Source: Atopsyche davidsoni (taxonomy: Eukaryota > Arthropoda > Insecta > Trichoptera > Hydrobiosidae). From it: a DNA stretch of 64,000 bases. A program made the position numbers and the translations under genes. The DNA lies in contig JAILWY010000015.1 of NCBI GenBank assembly GCA_022113835.1, positions 3,978,001 through 4,042,000 of the forward strand, written 5' to 3'. Below are positions 44,700 to 54,259 of the stretch, piece after piece. The notes below the pieces were generated by a model. It was not told the DNA's origin. It ran no database searches and saw nothing but the letters and a program-made list of their open reading frames with translations. How positions within the stretch are numbered: the stretch's first letter is position 1; each line of letters opens with the position of its first letter.

Positions 44700-44900
44700 A
44701 AAATACATAATACTATTACGACATGAGCGGCGCTCACGTAAGTGTGCCGCATATAATGGCGGATCGGAAATTACTATTTGTTTTTATAGATTAGCGGAGG
44801 CGATTTGCATTTCTGACCTGTGGGCATACGCAAGAGGCGAGTCCGTTCAACTCCCACGCAACACTCCCATACAAATCCGCTTTTCAAAAAATATGTGTGA
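44700..44900. other. GC-richer patch, unclassified
   Basis: gacatgagcggcgctcacgt and ggcgagtccgttcaactccc. No tRNA fold was found around the B-box-like gttcaactccc. Confidence 0.25.
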
Positions 44901-45024
44901 ATTTTACGGAAAGAGAGAGTAGATGTCACATTGAGTCGATTTTTTATCATTCGTTATCTTTTATGTTCAAAATAATAAATGCCGTCATAAAAGCTATATA
45001 ATTGACAAAAACTTACTAACAAGC

Positions 45025-45365
45025 TGTGCATGGCTGCCATTATGTACCCTGAGCGTTTGTAAAGGATCAGTAATGGAGTAGTGAACTTGGAATGATTGTG
45101 GAGGGATGTGCTCTGGAAGTACCTTGTAAAGATGGGGGGACTCCTGATATTGTTTCTGTAGCTTGCTGCAGAAGGAGTATCAGATCATGAAAGGATTTAT
45201 AATAATGATATTGGGCAGCAGCAATATAAAACTGCGGTGTAGAAGGACCCGAGGACCCACTACACTATTTTCCCCTTAAAAAACCATGAACACTGGCTCA
45301 GCTTGAGTATATGCTCAGTGAAATAGTCGCCAACCTCCTCTGAGGAGAGGCACTCGATGAACAGA
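45025..45365 (+). mobile_element. SINE-like element, copy S3 (most complete tail)
   Basis: Runs from tgtgcatggctgccattatg through gatcagtaatggagtag, gctctggaagtacc, gcagcaatataaaactgcgg, ccacta-cactattttcccct and aaaccatgaacactgg. The tail is atatgctcagtgaaatag, cgccaacctcctctgagg, agaggcactcgatgaa. The tail of about 60 bp is the same as that of LINE copy A (ttcagtgaaatggtcacc, ctgaggagaggcactcgaag). No pol III A/B boxes are evident, so it may be a LINE-derived internal deletion product instead of a tRNA-headed SINE. Confidence 0.75.
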
Positions 45366-45686
45366 TATAGTATTATATGTAGCTAGAAATAAATCGCTAC
45401 CAAACGTTCTTGGATACAACAAGGCATATTCCGGAGACACAGCTGCAATCGCCTTTAAAAGCTTGCAGCTCCCTTCCATAACAAAGAAGTGTTACCATAT
45501 TCAATATAGACAAAAAGCACTGCAAGAGAAACTCGTATTTGACCTACGCTAACTGCATGGCGTAGCTTGTTAGGTAAGGCGAGTATATCTGATATGATTG
45601 CCGTGTTGATTACAAATTACAGCACTTAACGAAATAATTCTCCGCAGTGCCCGGACTTGTCTGAAATCACTTTCAAATGAAAAAGA

Positions 45687-45725
45687 ATGGGACCAAGGAA
45701 GTCGAAACGCAAGAATGAGCTCAAG
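45687..45725 (+). other. Candidate first coding exon end, plus strand
   Basis: ATG at 45687 opens a 13-codon run (MGPRKSKRKNELK) ending at CTCAAG/GTAAGATCG, a strong donor. An in-frame stop lies just upstream, so ATG would be the true start. The basic peptide is unremarkable and no downstream exon was identified. Chance is a real alternative. Confidence 0.2.
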
Positions 45726-45734
45726 GTAAGATCG

Positions 45735-47925
45735 AAACAATATTGAATTAAATTCATAAGTACGTGATCGCAGCATGCCGAGGCTTGCGAATGCAAAAAA
45801 TGACTTCTATTGAGATCAATACCTAATTAAAATCAGCACATAGGCAGGCTTTTCTCTTACTAGGCTGATCTTAAGTTATACCAGGTCATTTTTTCACAAA
45901 TTCACTAGCGAACAGAATCAAACCATCAAAATTTTCAAGAAAGCAAATAAAACATAGCAGCACCAGTTTGCGAAATATTTAAGGGATGATTCGGGGACTT
46001 ACCAAAAAATCAAAATGTAAAACCTGCCTTACTCAAAATTTATAAGCTAGCACTGTCGGAATACAGTTTTTAATATTGAAATGTGATGATTTTACATAAT
46101 CATGTGTAGGCTTGAAATAATATCGCCAAGCGGATTTAGAGACATTTCGTTGGTACATTATACAAAAGTCTTTCTTTTAATTTCCACACCAAAATTGTAA
46201 TTTCAATATTCAATATAATTATGAAACTGCGAATATTTAAATTTTTATAATGAGATGATATTAAATGAGTCAAAGCCGTCCATTGTTTTTATCCGTTGAT
46301 CCAGATGAGAATTATCTTTTTATATGCAAACTTGGTAGGTATACATCTCAGACTCGATATTTATTTCATGACGATAAATTTTTCAGAATTGATGAAGGTT
46401 TACAGTGTCTCCGTGTCTTTGTCTACTTTTTTTTTTTTTTTTTTTTTCATACAATTAACTTTTAATGAAATTATTCCTTTTACAGAATACTAAAAATTTA
46501 TAGCTTTATTTCATCTTAAATTGAATAAATAAAATTTGACAGTTAAAAATAATGCAAATTTCAAATCTGGGTTAGGTTAGTGATAAATTGATAAATTGTT
46601 AATAAAATTGAATATTAATTTTGAGTTAGATTAGATCACAGAGGACGTGTACTTTGATTATACGTGACTAGAACAGTTTAAGACTTAATTATAAACAATC
46701 AAGATGGCTTCGTTATATGCACGTAGGCCATAGTTTTGTTCGGGGTATAAAATGTTTAAAGGTATTGATTATGAAATTAATAAATTGGTTGCAAGCTGAA
46801 CACCTGGACATCCTATCCTGACATGTATGTAGTTATATATGGTGTGTCTACAACTGATATAAATATTTGCAAAGACAAACAGCTGTCAGATACTTATTGT
46901 GCAATCGAAACAAGTAAATCAGTATTACTCATTTGCAATTATGTTCAACCTACATTGATACTCATTCAACGTGCTCGCTTGCTTGCTAATTTTTTTTTTT
47001 TTTTTTTGTAATAAAAAAAGCCTGGTTAAGCTTGAGCTCTAGCTTGAAGTTCAGGTACGGCAATCGTTATGGAATCAACAATGCAATAACACGATCAGGA
47101 GAGTCTGCAACGCAAAAACAATACGTGAACCCAATCCTGTGCCTGACACCTGTGACCGAATACTTTAAAAACATGAATACTGATTATTTTTCTTTGTGAG
47201 ATTTTTCAATTAACGATAGGAATAATGTTTACGACTTTATTAATAGACTACTAAGTAGACTGGGTACATTTCTTTGTCTCCATCGCGAGTGAGCAATACG
47301 CACGAAAGGTGCAAACACGGCACGATCGAAACATCTAGAACTACTCGCTATTCAATATGGCGTACATAGCATAAAAAAAAAAAACAAATTAGGTTCCATT
47401 ATGAGAATTCCAATAAAGGAAAAGGTCTAAATCTGTACATTTCGCAGCGTCTAAGGCGAATGGAATGTGCCGACAAGTATGTACGTACATAATTCCATCG
47501 CATGGAGCTCCATCCTTTCGTAAGCGGCATAACAAAAACTTTTCAATAAAATAAACTTAAAAAAAAATGATATTCAAAAACACAAACGCACATGTCGAAA
47601 AAGTACCATCGTTTGCGCTCGAGTAAAAAAGTATTTCCATGCCAAATAATTGGGTTAGGCGATTCGCGATTTTGCGATACGTGTCGGCAATGTTTGCTAT
47701 CGAACCGCAAAATTACTCGGATGTCAACGAGCCGAAGCGGAAATTAATAAATGCAGGAAAACGGCCACAGCACGGAGATGTCGCAAATTGTGCACAGTGT
47801 TTGGGAACTACCTACATTTGTGACGTTCGCTTGTTGAATAACATCGCAAACGCGAAGCACATGGCCAAGAAGTCGTACGCGTCGTTCTTGTTGTTACAAC
47901 GATTCAATCGGAGGTTTATATGAGG
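45735..47925. other. AT-rich stretch, no gene recognised
   Basis: T-runs at 46425-46447 and 46990-47007 and short frames only. A GC-richer lead-in begins about 47640. Confidence 0.45.
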
Positions 47926-47929
47926 GAAT

Positions 47930-48520
47930 ACGCGGCATGCACGCACGATGCACGATGCATGACACATGACACGTGACGTGCTCCGTGTTTACAGCCGGCC
48001 GGCGCAAACGTCACTCGGCCGAACGTATACAATAACTAGGCAGGCATACTCACGCTTGTATGATCTCCAGGAGGCTACATTAATCCGGGGAGGTCTCGGG
48101 GTACCGTGCGAAACCTTTGGAAGAACCACACACTCTCAATATCCGAAACAACGTATCATCGGTAGCACACACGGGGAACCAACACACAACGCAACGGGGA
48201 ACTGCGGCCGCGAACTCGCGGAATCGGCGGCGTGTGCTCGGCGGCTGAGGCTCGCAGTCGAGTGACCGCGCTTTTTGTTGTTGGGCAGGGCGAGGCGGCG
48301 CGGAGGTCCTGACGCCTCCGGGGCGCTTGTGAGACTGCCGCGCCGGCCCGCCACCACGCCGAGCCGCCGACCCGGCATCGCCGTCTCGCTCTCGCCGCCC
48401 GCGCGGAGCGAGACAGCCATAGCCCCCCCACCTCCCCGCCTGCCACTTCTCCCCCCCCCCTTCTCCTGCCTCCGCCTCGCCTCCGCCTCCGCGCGGCCGC
48501 TCCGCTGTCATTTCACTGTC
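47930..48520. promoter_or_regulatory. CpG island, possible promoter and first exon (minus strand favoured)
   Basis: The densest CpG region of the window (gggcgaggcggcgcgg, ccgccgacccggcatcgccg, cctccgcgcggccgctccgc) with no TATA box. On the minus strand a donor-like GTGAGTAT follows ATACAAGC at about 48052, downstream of the island, so a minus-strand 5-prime untranslated exon ending there is possible. Frames of 94-149 codons on both strands are low-complexity Arg/Pro/Gly/Ala by-products of composition, not genes. CpG richness in an otherwise AT-rich, CpG-poor setting suggests unmethylated or constrained promoter DNA. Confidence 0.4.
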
Positions 48521-48708
48521 TCAAAGTATTTTTTTTATTTAATATGTGATGTACTCGAAATAGGGTGCATCTGCGAAATCGTACGTTCATCGTATATTGA
48601 AATTATTAATAAAAACCGTGCATACACTAAACAACGGCTAAACATTATTAGACAATGCTTTGTTCCAGCATGCGTTACTTTTTTCATTGTTCAGTCATAT
48701 ATATATAA

Positions 48709-48975
48709 AGTGTCCCGGAATTAACGCAAGATTTGAATTTGGAACAGTTTAGGATTAGTAAAAATGGAGCGTTACACGATAGAACAGCGTGTCTTCATTA
48801 TTGAACAATATTACAAAAATAATGAAAGCTTGGCAGCTGCAGTTCGAAAAGTTCATACAAAATATGGTCAGAATGGTGTTTTAACTTCGTCTCTCGTCGC
48901 TGTGCGTGATCATTGGACTTCAGTTCTTGTGTTAATTGAATTTTGTAAGCATGGAGACACAGATTTACTATAATT
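48709..48975 (+). mobile_element. Deleted Tc1/mariner-type element with transposase N-terminus
   Basis: An end-like sequence gtgtcccggaattaacgcaa is followed at 48764 by MERYTIEQRVFIIEQYYKNN and ESLAAAVRKVHTKYGQN. This is the helix-turn-helix N-terminal domain (DUF4817-type) found on many insect mariner-related transposases. The frame then jumps to unrelated residues and stops at 48971: the catalytic domain is deleted. It lies inside the first unit of array T5, flanked by TA-rich DNA. The right end is not clearly defined. Confidence 0.75.
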
Positions 48976-49207
48976 ATATATATTGTATGATTATCGTTTT
49001 TTTCGGTAATAGTACATTTTAAATGTTATAAAAAATCAAGGTAACCTCATCAAAAAATATTAGTAAAAATCTGCACTTGTATTCGCGGTATAAACAAAAT
49101 GAGATGCACGTTCTTTGTGAAGTCATTTGTTTAAAATTATTAATAAAAACTGTTCATATCAACAACGGTTAAACATACATAAATAATACATTATTATTAA
49201 AATTCAC

Positions 49208-49228
49208 TATATATATATATATATATAT
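49208..49228. repeat. Short (TA)n tract
   Basis: About ten TA units inside array T5. Confidence 0.9.
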
Positions 49229-49876
49229 GGTTGATTATAGTTATTTTTCGGTTAAAGTACATTTTAAATGTTATAAAAAATCAAGGTAACCTTTTCAAAA
49301 AATATTAGTAAAAATCTGCACTTGTATTCGCGATATAAACAAAATGAGGTGCACGTTCTTTGTGAAATCATCTGTTAATCGATCCTTGAAATTATTAATA
49401 AAAACAATGCATATTAACAAGGGTTATACATACAAAATATACTTTATTGAGCAATGCTTTGTTCCAGCTGCGTTATTGTTTTCATTGTTCAGTCATACAA
49501 AAGAGATAGTTAAATTATTATATATATCAGAATCATTAAATATTTACAAATTTATTATAATTGTTCAACGATTTGTGGCATCATTAAATAAATTGTTACG
49601 TTTTTAGTGTTATATTGAAGTACGGTTCATTAAAAGTTATAAAAAAAATTATTATAAGATTATTAAAAATTTGCATTTTTATTCATGATATACATAAAAT
49701 AGGGTACAATTTTTTTGAGAATCATCTGTTAATCGATCCTTTAAATTATTTTAAAAAAAATACATATTAAAACGGGTTTAGCATGTAAAATTAAACGTTA
49801 TGGGCAATGCTTTGTTCAAGCTGCATTATTGTTTTCATTGTTCAGTTATACAATAAAGATAGTTAAATTATTTATA

Positions 49877-49907
<31 letters not shown>

Positions 49908-50409
49908 AAATTTATATATATAAAAATCATTAAATAAGGACATTATTATTATTGTTATTTAACGGGCACCTTTGAATAAATCGCTTGTTTTATTTTCAAT
50001 ATTATTTTGATGTACAGTTTGGTAAATGTACATTTAACAGTTACACGGTATAGTTATCAAATATTATTAATAAAAATCAATATTTTTATGCTTGATATAA
50101 ACAAAATGTGGTGCATGTTAATTTATGAAGACATCTGTAAATCCATCCTTGAAATTCTTGATAAATACCAAACATATTAACACGGATTTAGCATACCAGA
50201 TTAAATAGTATTGGGTTATGCTTTGTTCTAGCTACATTATTGTTTTTATTAATCAGTAATACAAAAGAGATAGTTAAATTATTAATTTATATCAAAATCA
50301 TAAAATATTCACAAAGTTTATGTTTATTTAACGATTTGTGGCACCTTTTAATAAATCATTTGTTATACTTAAAATTTTATATTGAAGTACATACAATGAA
50401 AGAACACAA

Positions 50410-51515
50410 GTGTGAGTGATTTAGACGGTTTTGTAAAAATACGTTTAAAATTGATGAAATCACATATGGATCATATTTAAAATGATATTAGATAAATTCT
50501 GCATTTGCTTGCTGCAACAAATAATAATAAATTACATATCATTAACATTAAATCCCATATTATTCCCCAAAATTCTCGTGTCTCTTTATTTTCTCTCATC
50601 CACCCCTTATTTCTTTGTTCCGTGTTAATTTTGACTTATCATATAATAACATGAGTGATATGCTTCAGATATTATATCATAAAATATGAATATATTAAAT
50701 ATTTATATGCAACTAGGATGCACAAGAGAAGTTTAAAAAAACTCAAAAAATAGGCAAACAAAAAAATAACAGAATTTATTTGTCACGCTTGTCAACAAGC
50801 ACCAATTCAATGTATGTCGGTATTATTTAAAGTGTTTTAATTTGAGTTTAAGCTATGGCACAAAAAAATAGGTTATAATATGCAAATGACATTCTCGCAG
50901 TATTACTTATTTGTTGAACGGATTCGCTCATTGTGTTTCTCTTCGCTTTCTGACGAAAAAAACAACATACAGTATTGATTAAACTTATCGTACCGACTGA
51001 GCCAATTATAAATATTATGAATTGAATCCATTGTCTGCTCCGTTGCTGTCGTATTTGCGAATACTCCGATTCGTCAGTGTTGCTAGCGACGATGCAGAAT
51101 TTTTTATTATTTCAGTTCTAAAAAAAATCACAGAAATTACTCTTAACACTACAAAATAAATTTCTCTATTAATAAAAAGCTCAATTTTACTAAAAATATA
51201 TATTTAATCGATTTAACAGTGCTTTTGTGATATATGTAAGATATTTATGCGCGCAAATATCTGACTTATTTAATAAATAAAAAATTGTGAGGAATAGGAA
51301 TTAGTCTTAGTATAATAAGTTTTGTTTGAACCATAGACATTTTACAATTGTCATGAATTTAAAAAAAAAATATTTAGTAATATTTAGTGTGTTGTTAAGC
51401 ACTGAGTAATAGTAGTTATATACCAAAAGTGTAGGCGTGCATACAAAATGTATATACATATGTAATAAGCAGAAGCTACAATGAACATTATTTCCGTTTA
51501 CAACTAAAAACAAAA
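50410..51515. other. AT-rich stretch, no gene recognised
   Basis: No frames of note. A slightly GC-richer block at 50930-51100 contains attcgctcattgtg and gctccgttgctgtcg and is unclassified. Confidence 0.4.
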
Positions 51516-51522
51516 TACTCAC

Positions 51523-51563
51523 CTAATTGATTCAAAGCCCAGGAGAGTTGAGACCGTCTACGC
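51523..51563 (-). other. Candidate 41-nt internal exon, minus strand
   Basis: On the minus strand a branch-point-like TACTAAT lies about 30 bases upstream of a pyrimidine-rich acceptor (ttgtctgtggtctcag). After it come 41 bases ending CAATTAG and the strong donor GTGAGTAT (51522 downward). Only one frame is open; its peptide is RRRSQLSWALNQL. Branch point, tract, AG and donor all in place is better than most chance matches. The flank at 51600-51720 is also GC-richer than the background. I do not recognise the peptide. Confidence 0.35.
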
Positions 51564-51599
51564 CTGAGACCACAGACAATAAAATTTGTAATTAGTAAT

Positions 51600-51725
51600 T
51601 AAGTTTAATGTGGTAATCTGTCCATAAAGGACTGAGCGGTAGACGCCCTCAGCCCGCACCAGTATCTATGGCCGCATTAATCAATTTCAATTAAAGACCG
51701 AGCTACGCACACAAGAGTTAAAATC
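51600..51725. promoter_or_regulatory. Small island beside the candidate exon
   Basis: actgagcggtagacgccctc and ATGGCCGCATTAATCAATTTC then AATTAAAG: a PHO-like ATGGC and three homeodomain-type cores close together. Possibly intronic regulatory DNA. Confidence 0.25.
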
Positions 51726-51974
51726 TATTTAATCATAATTAATGAGGTAAGGCCCATTCATAATTAATTCAAGTTGATAATTCGATTTGTCGTTGAATGA
51801 AAAATCAATTTCGGGGAAACAGTTAGTCATTAAAACGAATGATCTGTTATGTATTCTCCGTTCTCTGCTTTGTTCCCGTTGGGTTTCATCAACTCCCCTC
51901 ATCATCAGTAACTCACAAATTCTATAGATTGTCTGTAAGATAGCAAAAAAAATCATTGGATAATAGTATAGTAC

Positions 51975-52200
51975 GTCTTCTCTAAGTGACTCTCTTTAGA
52001 GGAGGTCGGTGAACATTTCATTGAACATCTCTTTATCAATTACTTATTGGGCTGTACTCACTGGCGTAAATTCAGCATCCACGTTAGTTTTTTTTTTTTT
52101 TCATTGAGTGCCTCTTAAACAATAAACTGTAATTCAGCAGTAGTTATGCACAAGACTCTCTCATTTGTGATACGATCAATTCATGGTAAGATTATCTTAT
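51975..52200 (-). mobile_element. Non-LTR retrotransposon fragment (copy H)
   Basis: On the minus strand, from about 52200: taatcttaccatgaattgat, cgtatcacaaatgagaga, then (after a gap) aacgtggatgctgaatttac, gagtacagcccaataag and the tail gaacatttc/gagtcactt. Internal sequence is lost. Inactive. Confidence 0.65.
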
Positions 52201-52284
52201 AAAGATTTTTTATGCATAGTTGCTGTCTCAAATATTCAGACTTATACATCATAATGAAGATTGTGACAAGTTAGTGAATATTAG

Positions 52285-52390
52285 AATTCCCCTTAGAAAA
52301 CCATGAACACTAATTCAGCCCAAATTTATGCTTATTGAGACTGTCGCCAACCTCCTCTGAGAAGAAGCACCCAATGAAGAAGATATAGAT
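52285..52390 (+). mobile_element. SINE-like element, copy S5 (3-prime part)
   Basis: Reads ccccttagaaaaccatgaac, actaattcagcccaaattta, cgccaacctcctctgagaag and cacccaatgaagaagatata. It is 5-prime truncated. Confidence 0.75.
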
Positions 52391-52394
52391 TTCA

Positions 52395-53435
52395 TTCCAA
52401 TTGTCATATATGACAGTTATAAGCATATAATTAAATTTATAGAATGGACAAAAATAATAAAAAAGAACTTGGGGATGTACCTTGTTCATTTGGATTGAGG
52501 GGACAGTAAAAAAGACAAATGTAAAAATGGACAAAGCAATGTAAATTTACACAGTAATAAAAAAATTAAATCTAATTAGACTGTTCAAAAGTAAATTGAA
52601 TGGAAGATTTATCGTTGGTTTCTTTTTTGAGAAACACAAATAAATCAATTAAAGACACCCTGTATCAAATTTCATGTCATTTAATTGAAATAAAATGTCA
52701 TTTTTAAAAAAACACGGTTTATTTTGATAAAGGTAATCTGTCTGGGATTCTGATTCTAATACAGATTAATTTGTTTCCTTGTCCAACAATTATTTTTTCG
52801 CTTAAATAACAAATCGAGATTTGTTAAAATAATTTATAAGGCATCATGATATTTAGATACATTTTTCAACATCTAGATATAAAGATAATTTTTTTTTTTA
52901 TTATTACTGTAATCAAAGTCTTCACAATCCATCAGTTGATTGAATTCTGTATGCCTGCAAGTCTTTTATGTATGTATAATATATATCTATATGTATTTCT
53001 AGTTATCTTAATGCTCTGCTTAAAGCATATATAGTATTTCATGTTAACTGCAATATCGTGATATAATGCAATATTTTATTGCCTGCCCTTTAGAAGCTAA
53101 GAAATAATAAATGCTTTGTTCCTTGTGCATTTTTTAAGCTATGCCTTATTTTTCACGAACCTGCTCTGGAGGTTTTTTTAAAATTGTTTTGGGTTGCGAT
53201 AAACATTTTCGAGCGTTATTTATAACAGCTTAGAATTTAACCCACATTTAATTTTCATCACAGGAAGAAAAAATAAATTTAAAAAAATCATCATTTTACC
53301 TATAAAATAATATTGATTGTACATGATAGATTTACACGTTAAACAACAACTAAATTTGAAATCACTTTCTACAAACTAGGAATATAATTTTGCTGTGGTT
53401 GCATATATTTTCAATTGGATAAAACATCCATCTTT
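52395..53435. other. AT-rich stretch, nothing recognised
   Basis: No structure or coding signal was found. Confidence 0.5.
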
Positions 53436-53439
53436 GTAA

Positions 53440-53840
53440 AGATTTTTCTTATTGTTAAAAGGGCTATTATATACATTCCTTTTTCTTGACAAAAAAAAAT
53501 ACTTCATTTCTTGAAAATGTACTGTTTATATGAAAATATGTGTTTTCCCAAGTAAAGTTGAGGGATTTTGGAGATCATTAAAACTCACAGTCCGAGAACT
53601 TTAAGCATTTAACAGTCAATTTTATTTAAAGATTACATATAAACCTATCGTATAGAATGAGTTTAAAAATTAAAAAAAAAATTTTTTTCAACAAAGTTTG
53701 GTTTTGAAAAGTCGTCATTTTATCCAATTTTTCAACACTTTCAAGACTTTATTTTACCTCAAAATAGTACGTTATTAAAATAATAAAAAATATTTTAATA
53801 TAATTTGTAGTTTTCTTAATATTCTTTCAATGAAATCAAG
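53440..53840 (-). repeat. Unclassified dispersed repeat R1, copy 2
   Basis: Reverse-complement match to 8085-8450, best around gaaaagtcgtcattttatcc and aagactttattttacc. Diverged with indels. Confidence 0.6.
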
Positions 53841-53884
53841 TGATAATTAAATAAATTAAGTGATATTTTAAGGCATTTCTCACC

Positions 53885-54190
53885 ACCCTGTAGTCGCGGC
53901 GCGTACGTACGCGGCACGCACTGCGCGCGGCCTCGCAACCTCTACCGATGTTTAAAAGTGGAGATCTTGAAATATACTCGAATCGGCGGAACTGGCAGGA
54001 GAAGCCAGCCTGCAGCTCGCCGCTGCAGGGCCAGGGAGTCCAGCTAAAATTGGCAGAAAAACAACAAAAGTATGAGCACCGCGAAATGACAGGCCGACAT
54101 CCGGCGGGACGTCCGTCGCTTCTCGTCCGGCGAGGCATGAAGGAAAATGCCGGCCTGAAAACATTTTTATCATCTCATGCGGTCATTTTT
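53885..54190. promoter_or_regulatory. GC-rich island
   Basis: gtagtcgcggcgcgtacgta, gcacgcactgcgcgcggcct, later cctgcagctcgccgctgcag and ggcgggacgtccgtcgcttc. Overlapping frames of 73-103 codons occur on both strands but none is recognised. It is sharply set off from AT-rich flanks. Possible promoter, enhancer or exon. Confidence 0.3.
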
Positions 54191-54191
54191 A

Positions 54192-54218
54192 TTTTTATTA
54201 TTATTATTATTATTATTT
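54192..54218 (+). repeat. (TTA)n microsatellite
   Basis: Trinucleotide run ttattattattattatta and adjoining units. Confidence 0.95.
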
Positions 54219-54259
54219 CTTTCCGTCTGAAAGCCACGCGTCATTATATTTCACCTTGA

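Larger units (their letters stand above)
48525..50400. repeat. Tandem array T5, about 5 units of 255-410 bp
   Basis: The block gaaattattaataaaaac and variants occur near 48602, 49135, 49390, 49744 and 50152. Constant parts include gcaatgctttgttcca, tgttttcattgttcagtcat, agagatagttaaattatt, aaaaatctgcacttgtatt and tataaacaaaatg. The first unit is split by a Tc1/mariner-type insertion. The array begins at the edge of the CpG island. Non-coding. Confidence 0.85.

Noticed and set aside
48080..48511. 143-codon minus-strand frame and overlapping plus-strand frames in the CpG island
   Set aside because: Low-complexity Arg/Gly/Pro/Ala on several frames of both strands at once, as expected from GC-rich composition. 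No domain is recognised.
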